In this document: positions 1-10,635 of the stretch, one piece after another | How the letters are laid out: each line of letters opens with the position of its first letter | Numbering within the stretch: the first letter of the stretch is position 1 | Assembly (NCBI GenBank): GCA_947044365.1 | Contig: OX345636.1 | Span: 19,632,548 to 19,696,547 of the forward strand | DNA from: Petrosia ficiformis | Taxonomy: Eukaryota > Porifera > Demospongiae > Haplosclerida > Petrosiidae | Direction of reading: 5' to 3' | DNA: 64,000 nucleotides | The notes under the pieces: generated by a model | The model's database searches: none | The model's input: only the letters and a program-made list of their open reading frames with translations | Told to the model about the DNA's origin: nothing | Translations under genes and position numbers: made by a program

Positions 1-813
1 ATACAGACTCATCTTGTCAGACTCACATGATAGTTGATTTATAATAATTTTAATAAAATATAATTATATGTATATATATTTAATAAACACTTATCACGCC
101 TACTTAAATCACTTACGCAGTTTACAGAGGTTTTCCATATAAGGCAGTTTGCAAAGGTGTGATTCGACAACAGATGGTTTGCAAAACATATTGGAGTTTG
201 ACGCTCCTTCACGCTGCCTTGCGGCGCTCATAAGCTCCTGATATAACACACATATATTAATTATATTGATAAAAATACTATAATATTTATTGTGATAGTT
301 TTGCTTAAGTACTTGTGTAAAGTATTGAAAATTAGAAACACCATAGTACAAGAAATTTAAGCACATGTGCACTAGATAACACACATTGAGCATGATCATA
401 GTACACCTAGTAGTCATGTGTTAATACCAAACTGAAGTGTTTGTATATTATTTGCCAGGCCTAATAATATAATTATATAAAAGGTGTCATTGCATATTGA
501 AATAAATTTGGCCTGAAATCTAGAGGGAGAAACTCACTTTGTATGAACCCTGACTAGAAAATAACACACTTACCTTGGGTTTAGTGAAAGAATCCCAAGT
601 ACTTCATTCTTCTTCTCCATCACTGGTGATATCCATCAATTAACCATTTAAAGCAACGTTTTGGTTGTGCTATACTGGAAAATATAGCACTTGGCTTGCC
701 TCATGCTATATGAGCTACTCGGCCCAACCCCTTGTCCTATATTTCCCATACAGCATTTACACCAGTGCTTTACCTAATACAAATAACCTATATATATATA
801 TATATATATCCAG
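1..813. other. Upstream non-coding stretch, intron of the Calx-beta gene
   Basis: No supportable exon is seen. The first exon in the window (814) is the second half of a Calx-beta domain, so this stretch is most likely intron and the first half lies before the window. Around 495-565 there is a copy of a dispersed repeat found again at 63425-63520. A TA dinucleotide run at 791-809 sits directly before the 814 acceptor. Confidence 0.5.
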
Positions 814-2059
814 GCCCTGGACAACAACCTGACACAGTAATCATATCTGGAGTGCAAGTTTCTAACACAGTCATATTTACACCCGGTCAAATGCCAGTTA
901 CACTAACGGACTTTGACATAACCAATGATATCACAGCACTGGAAACAGATGAAACTTATCAGTTAAGTTTTATTAGTTCAACACCATCACAAGATGTTAC
1001 ATTAGGAGTTCCCACCGAGATTACTATCACTGATGATGATGGTGAGTTAAATCAAGAACAAGATAATAAAAAATTGGAAATCTCTTCTATTCATAGTTGT
1101 TACTGTCAATTTTTGCTCTTTGACATACTCATTCTCTGAGGGAGCTGGACAGTCTTCTGGTATTAACATATCCCTCTCTACATCTATTGCACAAGCTCTG
1201 AGTGTTACTATAACAGGAGGTATATATAATGTATTATATAGTAATTCCAATATCTATTTTATTACACATTCAGGACCTGGAACACAACTTCCAACTGTTG
1301 TTATATCTGGAAGCGATGTGGACTCAACAGTAATATTTCAAGCTGGTGATGTTTCAGTACCACTACCAGACTTTAGCATAACAGATGATACCACAGCACT
1401 GGAAACAAATGAAATATACCAATTGAGATTTAGTAGTTCAACACCATCACAAAATACTATATTAGGAAATCCAACTACTATTGTAATTACTGATGATGAT
1501 GGTAATTACAAACATGCATACAGTTAAAATTGTTTATCTCTTACTATATTCATAGTTAAGGGAGTCAACAAGGAGGGGGGTTTGATCAAAGTCAATAACT
1601 AGTACAATTTACAATTTCAACTGTTTTCAGTCACATTTGTTTGTTAATTAACTAAGTAGTCACTGACAGTTGGCGAAGAGACAGCTGAGAGAACTTTGGT
1701 TCCATAGTCTTGCCAGCCAGACCCAACCCTGTTAGGTCTGGCTTGCGAGACTATTGGTTCCACTGGTTAGGATACAGTTTGCCAGCTTAAGTAAGTCAGT
1801 TTGGTCTTTGAGAGTTAGAAACAGCTAGCTTTGCACTGTAAAAACGAATGGGTTAGATTTTAGAGTTGGTTATATGGCGGTATATCTGACATTATAATAA
1901 TATAACTTGTCATTTTTCACAGTCCTTCCCAGTTCTACAGTGAAATCAAAACAAAGTGGAAATATTCACATTTACATCAGTGTTGTTGTGTTTCTGCTTA
2001 TAATTGCTTTTTGGCTAGTGATATGCATTATACTTCACTGTATTTGTAAAATGAAATAG
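814..2059 (+). CDS. Calx-beta single-pass membrane protein, 3' part
   Basis: The 5' end lies outside the window. Exons are 814-1041, 1097-1219, 1274-1501 and 1923-2059 (TAG at 2057-2059), all joined in phase 1. Exon 1097-1219 encodes the first half of a Calx-beta domain (VTVNF...TYSFSEG), and 1274-1501 the second half, ending in the diagnostic ITDDDG strand. Exon 814-1041 is a second copy of that second half with exactly the same length (228 bp), so the domains arose by exon duplication. The last exon encodes a short Ser/Thr linker, a hydrophobic helix (IYISVVVFLLIIAFWLVICI) and a brief basic end (CKMK). Calx-beta domains often bind Ca2+ or act as adhesion modules, so this should be a cell-surface protein. 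The intron phases allow the same Calx exons to splice instead to the adhesion-GPCR exons from 2597 on. Confidence 0.8.
1704..1753. repeat. Short palindromic repeat (AGTCT...GCCAGACC family)
   Basis: About 20-nt arms (ATAGTCTTGCCAGCCAGACC and its near complement ending GCGAGACTAT) fold on themselves inside the last intron of the Calx-beta gene. Related arms recur at 29243-29315 and at the ends of the foldback at 62041-62400, so this is one dispersed family. Confidence 0.7.
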
Positions 2060-2287
2060 GAGGAAAGACATTTCCCTGCAGCAAATACTATGGAATTATC
2101 TCCAAATCAATGTTATGGTCCTTGTACTGTTGGAAATGTAGCATATAATGTTACTACTAAGAAAAGGGGAAAAGGTTTTCCTGCTACCATTATGAAGAAG
2201 TTCATTAGCAACTTGAACTTCACTATAAGCCAATTAAAACTTATAATACTTGAATCTCAGTTTAATCACTTAATACAAGATAATTAA
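2060..2287 (+). other. In-frame open extension beyond the TAG stop (tail-like)
   Basis: After the TAG at 2057-2059 the same frame stays open to a TAA at 2285-2287. Its first part looks like a receptor cytoplasmic tail with two tyrosine motifs (SPNQCYGPC and NVAYNV) and then turns Lys-rich. An ATTAAA at 2283-2288 could be a polyadenylation signal. Either it is chance, or the ancestral protein had this tail and the TAG is a new stop, a polymorphism or a read-through site. Confidence 0.4.
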
Positions 2288-2596
2288 AATACACTATATA
2301 AAACAGGTTCTTTTTTATAGCAAAAAAATGTATTTCATACTATTATTATTATGACCAATTTTTCATCTGCAGAATAGTAGATAAAAAGTACATAATATGT
2401 TATAGTGCTGTAAAATGTAAACAAATGCCCTTATATAATATTTGAAATGTGCATTATTGAGTATTGGTATTGTACTGTATGCCATTGATACTTATTCCCG
2501 AATTACTTAGTGTCATATTGAAATGAAAATTCCTGGTGTCGCCCATGGGCCATTATTTTAAATTACCACTTATAACTTGTCTTACTTCTTCTGTAG
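2288..2596. other. Gap between the Calx-beta exons and the adhesion GPCR
   Basis: No exon with a signal peptide or phase-1 end is visible here. The first GPCR exon starts in phase 1 after CTTCTTCTGTAG, so it needs an upstream coding exon. None is found between 2288 and 2596. Confidence 0.5.
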
Positions 2597-5500
2597 AACA
2601 ACCGCTATTTATTATTCCAACTAATGGAGAGTTTACACTAGGAGCTACAAGAAACAACTCCATTAACATCTCAGTTAATATAACAGCTACACCTCCAGTA
2701 AACCCATCTGCAATCCAGTGGTACTTTAACTCAAAGCTGATTGAAGAACACAATAAATCCAACAAAGACAGTTTTTGTTGTGGCAAACAATCATTGACTA
2801 TCTTAGATGTACAACACAGTGATGCTGGAGTATATGAAATTACAGTAGGATCAAGTTCTATAAATATTACTTTGAATGTCTATGGTATGTTGTTCAATGT
2901 GTAATGAAATAATAATTATATATAATTATAATATTCCTTGTTTCCAATAATTATGTAGTTGAAGCTGCATTGCTGAATAAGAATGGCATAGTGACCACAA
3001 AAGGAACTGGAGAAAATGTTACCTTTAATTGTACTGCTGATGGTATTAACACCCCCAAAATAATATGGAGGAGAAATCGACTACTTCTTTTCAATACTAC
3101 AAGACTTAAAATAATCTCTTTCAATATTGTAAAAGGATTTCGTCCCATACCAGGAACTCAACAGATCACTAGTTCACTAATTATCAGTGATTTGAAAGAT
3201 ACTGACAGTAGTAACTACTCTTGTATTGCTGATAATGAAGCTAGGACTCCAGTGTCATTGGGTTCCCCTTTTATATTAACAGTATCATGTAATGAAGATA
3301 CTTTATTCATATGAATCTTACACATTTTTGTTACTATAGCACTGCCTCCAACAAATTACTGTTCAAATTCACCATGCCTGAATGGAAAATGTCAGGATTT
3401 AAGTGATAACTATTTGTGCACTTGTGATGAAGGTTATACAGGGCACAAATGTGAACACAGTTGAGTTGATAAAAGCTAGAAGATTGTTTAATGTTTATAG
3501 TTTGTTCATTTCAACAGAAGTAATAGTCTATATAGCACCCACAATTGAAATCCATCCAGTAGACACCATAGGTGAACTGTACCAGTCTGTCAGTCTCACA
3601 TGTACAGCAAGTGGCAACCCAACACCTAATATCATATGGTACAAAGACAATATTTCTATACCAAACATCAACAGTAACACTTCTGTGTTAATAATCAATG
3701 AGCTGAACTTAAATGACAGAGGATTTTACCATTGTGAAGCCAAAAGTATTATAAATGGAAAGAATGAATCAGATGTATCAGATATAATTGTTCTCAATAT
3801 CAAAGGTTAGTCTGTCAATAAGACTATAGATATCAGCAAATTCTGTTTCATACTTGACAGGTGTTGTTCAGTATGAAGCTATTATTGAATTACATTCACA
3901 CTTCCAAATCACTGACCTCATCCATCAGGTATCTATAAATAACACTTCACAAATATATAGTTATATTGTTCTATATCATCATTGTAAATAGATTAATGAG
4001 TACCTCTCAGGTACTAGTGATCCAACAAATGACGTGTCTTTTTTCCTGGTGGGAATACTGAATCAGGAAGAAATTGAGTGGGTGTCACTAATTAATTATA
4101 TATTATACACAGACTATAAATAAATCTAACACAGCATTTTAATTATTACATACCCTTGACTGTATAATAACTGAATGTCATGTTATCTATTACATTTAGT
4201 ATAGTTATACTTACTGTCTACATTAGGAGACCCTAATATCAGGATCATTGTCTTTTGTTATTTGACTCTTTTCATACACCTTTGTTACTCATTTCTCCTA
4301 TTGACCTCATCTACTTTTTTTAGTTTAGAAAATTCATTAGAAATGATTCCAATTGTAATGACCTTGATAACTGAGGAAGAGGGAAGTGAAGAGTTATTAG
4401 AATTTGTTGAAGATGAAATGCAAAGACTTGAAACACAGTTGAACTTTAATGTCACTATTGAAAATGTTGATAGATTTGGTAGGAGAATCTATTGAGATAA
4501 CATTTAAACAGGTTTTGTTTTAATTCTCAGATGGCTGTCGTTCTAAAATTACTGAAATTCCTTCCTATCAATCTGGGAATGCGAATTTAACAATATCCGT
4601 TTCATGGCCAGAAAGTAACATTGGTGAACTTGCTAAAGTTCAGTGTCCTTGTGGTAATGTAACATTAGGGGGGAAGATTCTTATAGCTTCCAGATACTGT
4701 GGAGGTGATTTCAAAAATGGAGGTCGATGGACAAATCCTGATATAGCACCTTGTAACTTCAGTGATGTATCTCGTGAAATATGTCAACTGGCGAAAGTAT
4801 GTGTGTACACTTAGATTTCTATAAATACACTATTTACATAATGTCAAACTTCAATCTGTAGTTAGCAACAAATCAAAGGATAGAACAACTGCAAGATATC
4901 ACTAGCAATGGAAATAATTTAGAATCAACAGATGTTACTGTTTCAGTTGCTGTACTACTTACAACTACAGAGGAAGTATCTGGAAATCTATCTGTAAGTT
5001 AATTATGAGTTACAGGATGAAACAATAATGTTTCAAAATTTATCTTCAAAGCTGACTAATGATTTTTTGAATGTTGTGGATAATATAATAAATATAGATA
5101 AGGATTCATTACAGGAGAGTCAAGAATCTTCCAATACCTCAGCCAAGTGAGGATTTTTCATGATAATTCACCAGCACTTATCATCTTCTAATAGGATACT
5201 TGAAGCTATTGGATCTATAGTTGGAGATATTCCTGTTGGAAATATTTCAGAACCTGTGGTTATTACCCGAAGGACATTTGCAGTTTCAGTACAGCAAGTG
5301 GATCTTGATCAATTCATGGAGTTAGGTCAAAACTTCAGTGCTAATCTTGGAGATTTTTCAAACCTAAGCATGAATGAGATTATTGACTCTAGCGATCTAT
5401 CATTTCAACTGAGAACGACCACACAGGCAACTGCTTCTGTTAGACTTCCTAGTAACTTATTCAGTGCACTTCCTAATGTCACTAGTAACACTAGAATCAC

Positions 5501-7588
5501 ACATGCAGTCTTCCTTTCTGATAGTTTATTCTTAAGGAGAAGTAGTAATGACCTGGAGGTTGGAGGTATTATCATTTCAGCACGAGTTGTAGGATATAAC
5601 TCAATTCAAAGTCTAGATCCGCCTGTCTCCATACGCTTCCTCAAAAACCAAGTATATAAAACAATGATATACATTTGATCCTTCAAGTAAATTTGATATT
5701 TTCATGTAGAGTATCAATGGTTCAGGACCTCTCTGCTCTTTTTGGAACCCCATTTTAGATGGTAAAAAATATCTGCAAAGTAACATCAATTACTACTAGT
5801 GTATTATTTCAATATAGACGGATATGGAGACTGGTCACCTGATGGATGCAAAATTGATGAAAGTTATAATGATACTCAAGATTATGTTACATGTTTCTGT
5901 GATCATTTGACTAGTTTTTCTATACTCCTGGTTGGTCAAAGACACACATCAACTGATTTCATTACAATGATTTGTCTTTTTGCTTATTAACATTACAGGA
6001 TGTGTCACCAACAATTGAACCAACAGAAGAAACACCATTGGCTCTTGCACTGAATGCTGTAACATACGTTGGAATAATCATATCAATTTTCTGTCTACTT
6101 ATTACCATCATATCATATCTAAGTAGCAAGTATGTTAATTATTTATAACTTTTTTCAATGTGATATTTATTTTTTACTATAGGAAACTACGTACCTCAGA
6201 AAATGGTCAACTACTCATTAATTTATGTTTAGCTTTAATTGGTCTATATATAACTTTCATATTTGCCATTCACAGCACACCAGTAATTGGTTTATGTGCA
6301 TTTGTAGCCGCTGCTCTGCAGTATTTTTTTCTTGTGAGCTTTATGATTATGGCATCTGAGGCTATTAGCCTTTACATGAAACTAGTTGTTGTTCTAGGAA
6401 GAAATATACCTCACTTTGTTATGAAAGCTACTCTTGTTTCTTGGGGTAAGTACAAGCATAGTTATAAAATTATTATTATAATTATTGTAAGGGCAGTTAT
6501 ATGTATGAAAAATAATTCTTTATCATGTTTTAGTGACACCAATATTTATTGTCCTCTTCTGCTTTGCTCCAAATTCTGAAAATTATGTCAGTGATCATTT
6601 GTAAGTTTATAATCAATAAAATTAATATGAACCTATTAAACTTAGTCAAAGTATGTCGAACATTTAACCACTTTGAACAACTAGGGACAAATAGGTTTAT
6701 GATTTCTTTTGCTTTATTCTTCCTTTGTTAAGTTTTCTCTATTCTTTGTTTTTACTCTTCTATTTCCTTTCATAATTAATTTTAATAATTTTTAATCATA
6801 TGATTCCAGGTTTAAGTCTATAATTATTCTTTGAATCAGTCTTAATTGTGCACTTCATTTGTATCGAAGTATAGAGGTTTATGTTTGTATTCTCAGGTCT
6901 ATATTTCGTATATAAGAAAAGAAAGTATAATTATGTAATTATTTCATTATAATTATTATGTATCTTTATATCTACTCCCTCTCTTCCTTTATGAAGAATA
7001 ATAATTTATTTTTAAATTCCATTCTATAGTTGTCGTGCATTTAATATACCATACTATATTGGAATGGTAGTGCCTTTCTTGATTATTTACATTTTCAATT
7101 GGATGGTATTTTTACTCATAATTGTCTCACTGTTTCGTAAAACATGGACATCAAAGAATTTAAAGAAGAAACAAGGAAATATTTCCTTTGTTCGTCAACA
7201 GCTTGTGATTGTCACAGTTCTGTCCATCTTTTTCGGTTTAGGATGGGGCATTGGATTAATTGCTACTCAGGATATTTACGATAATAAATTTGTTCGTGAC
7301 ATGTTTGCTGCTCTGTTTGTGATTATCACAGCTTTTCATGGATTATTTCTGTTCATTATGCACTGCCTTCGTTCAAAAGATGTTCGAAATATTTGGAAAC
7401 AAGTGTTTTATGGGAAGTTTAGTGGTCAAATTCAGATGTATTACTCACATGCCAGAAGCTCAGAAAATACAGATACTTTGAGAAAGAAAGTCAGTACATC
7501 CACTCTCCCTCTAGAGGAAGTGATGAAAATTGACAATCAAACTAATATAGTGGATGTGGATCCTAGTGATCCAAAAACTGATCAGTGA
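2597..7588 (+). CDS. Adhesion GPCR: Ig, Ig, EGF, Ig, HRM, GAIN/GPS, 7TM
   Basis: Exons: 2597-2884, 2959-3288, 3340-3459, 3518-3805, 3861-3928, 3992-4077, 4324-4478, 4531-4796, 4862-4993, 5016-5146, 5195-5651, 5710-5761, 5818-5930, 5999-6129, 6183-6445, 6534-6600, 7030-7588. They give about 1168 codons when entered in phase 1. Order of domains: divergent Ig (IQWYF, DAGVYE), canonical Ig (FNCTADG...IIWRRN...SNYSC), six-Cys EGF exon, Ig (LTCTASG...YHC), hormone-receptor domain (CPCG...YCGGDF..GGRW), GAIN, and a GPS with the HLT cleavage triad (CDHLTSFSIL). A B2-type 7TM follows (GLGWGIGL in TM6; FHGLFLFIMHC in TM7). The conserved TM3 Cys and ECL2 Cys are present. It should act at the plasma membrane as an autoproteolysed adhesion receptor with TSFSIL as tethered agonist. 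No start codon or signal peptide exon is visible, which supports joining to the Calx-beta exons upstream. The donor of 3992-4077 is ambiguous (4083 also keeps frame). Confidence 0.9.
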
Positions 7589-9075
7589 ATGCTGATATTT
7601 ACAAGCCAGTGTCTTTGTTCTTTATTCATATTTCATTGTAGCTAGATAGTACTACTAAAAAAACTATTTTTATAATTTCATTTCTTTTTATTTGCTATAA
7701 TAGAAATTGTACGAGTTCTCTGTAGCAATATAAACAGACATAGCACAATATACTTTTTAGGTATTGACATTTCTATATATTATATCATTTTTATTGAAAA
7801 TGTACATGTTTTTCATTATTTTTGTTTCAATATGGCTCATAGGGCCATCGATATCCGCTGACGGTTTCATATATGTATCACTTGCGCGAATACTTAGTAA
7901 AGGCTGGTTCACAAAATGACACAAGCCTTGCTTTGCATCAGTTGCGTTGTGATAAAATTTTGAAAACTGATTGGTCAAATGCAGCTGACGCAAAGATAGA
8001 CTATTTTAACTCTTGCATTTTACAAGATTCCAGATTGTAATTTCTTTTACTGGCGAGTTGAAGTGTTAAGAAAGTTACAGATGTGAAATTCATGCTTCGT
8101 TAGTTGCACAAAAACACAGAGGCGAGTGTATGAAACGTCCAGGGCAACGCCCACACTCTGGCTAAGCTTCATACTTCCGTATTTTTAACAATACAGACTT
8201 CTAACTTGTTTGCATGTATAGAAGAACTTCTAAGAAAGACATATATATCAACATTATCCTTCGTTAGTTGCTGGATAGTAGCAAGGCGAGTGTTTGAATT
8301 GAAGTTGGTGGCTATATATCAGTTATAGAATTATAGAATGAGCACGCGGTCTATTTTACAGAAATATAATCCCGCGCACTCGGGACCTCGTATATACAAC
8401 ATGTGTCACTTACGCGAGTATGCGTTGTATACGTAGTTAACACTTACAGTTTCGTAACCCGGGGGCTTTTGAAAAAAGAATGAATTAATTTTAATAATAA
8501 TTCCAACCACACCTACCATGGATGTAATATACTGATTGCGAGGTGTGGCTCAGCATCTCATTAAAATCAAAACCTTCGTTGCAAATGAATACAGGCAATT
8601 TGCAACTTTCTCCAACTTCTGGAGCAATCTAACACTCACCTCAACCTTGCTTACCAATTACTGCAAGCACAGCATCTACTCAAGTCTGCACACGAACGCT
8701 ATTTGTCACTTATTCTCCCAACATCCCTTTCTCTCTCGCTAGAACCAGCTAGAAACCCAAGTCTATACATCACACAAACATCAACATAACGTTCTACTCT
8801 CCTTTCACTTTTACCCTAAGCTAACTTCAAAGTAACATCAAAGGGCGGACACTTGAATCAAAGCACCGCTAGACCACATCCAACGAAGCGTGGGCGTTCT
8901 GAACAATAGAATGCCGACATGCCGCCACCACATTGGTATACTCTTGTAATCTACAGTAATTTGGGGTGTGGTACATCCAAGACCCAGCCATTGCAGTGAA
9001 ATTTAGCAATGTAATAAGTAGGTGTGGTACTTCCTATCTGACAGGATGTTGTAAAATTACAACACTAAAAAACTG
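7589..9075. other. Intergenic, repeat-bearing, no gene recognised
   Basis: No exon with protein-like composition was found. Around 8400-8460 there is a fragment of the dispersed repeat with the core CGTTGTATACGTAGTTAA, also seen at 41540-41600 and 53040-53075. Two loosely similar CGTTAGTTGC...GGCGAGTGT segments occur near 8095 and 8265. Confidence 0.5.
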
Positions 9076-9185
9076 AAAGTGTTAAGGAAGTTACGTCTTC
9101 CCGGGGGCTCAGCGCTCGGTCAATTAATGGGCGTGGCGCGTAATAGAACGCGCGCTCAAGCTCTACAGAGCAGCAGAAAGAAAGC
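9076..9185. repeat. Dispersed repeat copy (AAGGAAGTTACGTC...TTAATGGGCGTGG)
   Basis: The segment matches 41560-41625 and 53065-53140, with the shared order GTTA(A)GG(A)AGTT.CGTC, TTAATGGG(C/T)GTG, and CTCAAGCT. The copy here is the most GC-rich and least mutated looking. No coding content was recognised. It may be a SINE or a MITE end; I could not assign it. Confidence 0.55.
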
Positions 9186-9197
9186 TGTAGCTTTACT

Positions 9198-9520
9198 CGT
9201 TCCCAGACTCCACTCCTTTTTGAGATCAGACGGCGGGGAGAGAGTCTGGTCTATCGAGCAAACATTTTTGTCCTAGCTCTGGAATGTTGTCGCAGGTGTT
9301 GGTATGCAAAACTGCACGTGTGACTAAATGAATATTATTACAATTCTATGAACTCATTAACTTGCGTGATTGTAATAATATTCATTTAGTCACACGTGCA
9401 GTTTTGCATACCAACACCTGCGACAACATTCCAGAGCTGGGACAAAAATGTTTGCTCGATAGACCAGACTCTCTCACCGCCATCCGATCCGATCTCAAAA
9501 AGGAGTGGAGTCTGAGAACG
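9198..9520. repeat. Long near-perfect inverted repeat (hairpin element)
   Basis: Arms 9198-9344 and 9369-9520 are almost perfect reverse complements, separated by a loop of about 24 nt. The left arm runs CCAGACTCCACTCC through GTCGCAGGTGTTGG to AATATTATTACAAT, and the right arm mirrors it. The very high arm identity implies recent insertion or gene conversion. Transcription through it would give a dsRNA hairpin of about 145 bp. It is likely a foldback transposon. Confidence 0.85.
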
Positions 9521-9594
9521 AGACTATACTAGCTTATGTAGAAGCTGGAACTAATAGCTGGCTATTCTTCCTGAAATATATTTCTAAAGTTCTA

Positions 9595-9690
9595 GAAGTT
9601 CCTTTAATCTTTAATTTTCTTTATTTTCGACACGTAAGAATAATACTTAAATTTGGTCTATTACAGTAGAAGCCTATGATTGTTTATGCT
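9595..9690. repeat. Dispersed repeat, copy at 24873-24945
   Basis: The stretch TTTCTTTATTTTCGA..CGTAAGAATAAT.CTTAAATTTGGTCTATTACAGTAGAA.GCCTATGATT is shared by both sites with only a few differences. A shorter degenerate version follows at 9711-9756. No coding function is seen. Confidence 0.65.
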
Positions 9691-10066
9691 TGTATTAAAT
9701 ATACTAGTCTATTTTTCTTAATCTTTAATTTTCTTTATTAATTCTTAAGAATAATATAATTGAATCAGCCACCAGGTATATTCGGACACTATATTTTACT
9801 TACTACAGTCGAAGAGCTCTCAAACTACATATGCTAGGATACAATTGCTATAGTATAATACCCTGCTACTTTCCTGCCAGCTGACGGGTTGTAGAGTTCC
9901 TGCATGAGGGCAAAAACAACAAAGATCGAACAAACGTACAGACGCACAGGCATGGACTTTAATTTGATAGCATTGAGAGGTATTCAAAAGAACATTATTA
10001 TACAAGACATATTTAAGTTACTAAAACAAAGACAAAGTATGAATTATAAATTATAATAACAATTAT

Positions 10067-10150
10067 TTATGCTCACACTGATCATACTGACAGGCTCCCC
10101 CGTGAGTCTTTGAACATCGCTCACTCTGCTGACCACCACATTGACTGTAA
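10067..10150 (-). CDS. Cys-rich terminal exon, unidentified
   Basis: On the minus strand a good acceptor (TTATTACAG) is followed by an open stretch, QCGGQQSERC...GACQYDQCEHK, that ends at TAA (10067-10069). Five cysteines in about 27 residues suggest the end of a secreted, disulphide-rich protein. Upstream minus-strand sequence near 10260-10330 has another Cys/Gly-rich run but contains stops, so the rest of the gene could not be built. It may be a relic. Confidence 0.35.
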
Positions 10151-10635
10151 TAACACAACCATTTTAGACCACCATCTTTTCACACAACATCGATGTCTAA
10201 TGGAATCCTGGTACATTCATCGTGATAAGAATATCATGAACAGGGAAAAAGGTCCACCTAAAGGGTACTTGCTTCTCATGTAGTCTGCAGATCACACTCC
10301 ACCACTACAATCATTGGTGCATGACTTTGATGTCGGTGTATGACTTTAGTTTTTCTAAGTAGTATATAGATGTACTTATTTTTGTATTGTATTATACCAC
10401 ATATAAAGGTAGTAGAGAAGCTAACAAAATATTTGGTTATTAATAAAAAAAAATTGTGATTGGTGACATTGAATTACCCAATCATTCATCAATACTAATA
10501 AATATAGCAGGAACAAATTAGGTTACATTGATTTTTATATTAGGAGGATAATATTAATATAGCCAAATGAAGGTTAGGTTATATATGTTGACTTTTAGTG
10601 ATTTCAGTAACATAGTTTACTTAACGAAAACATTC
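10151..10635. other. Intergenic, nothing recognised
   Basis: AT-rich sequence without protein-like frames, hairpins or tandem repeats that I could support. Confidence 0.4.

Noticed and set aside
8536..9276. Two plus-strand frames of 65-68 codons
   Set aside because: They overlap repeats and lack domains, splice context or protein-like composition.
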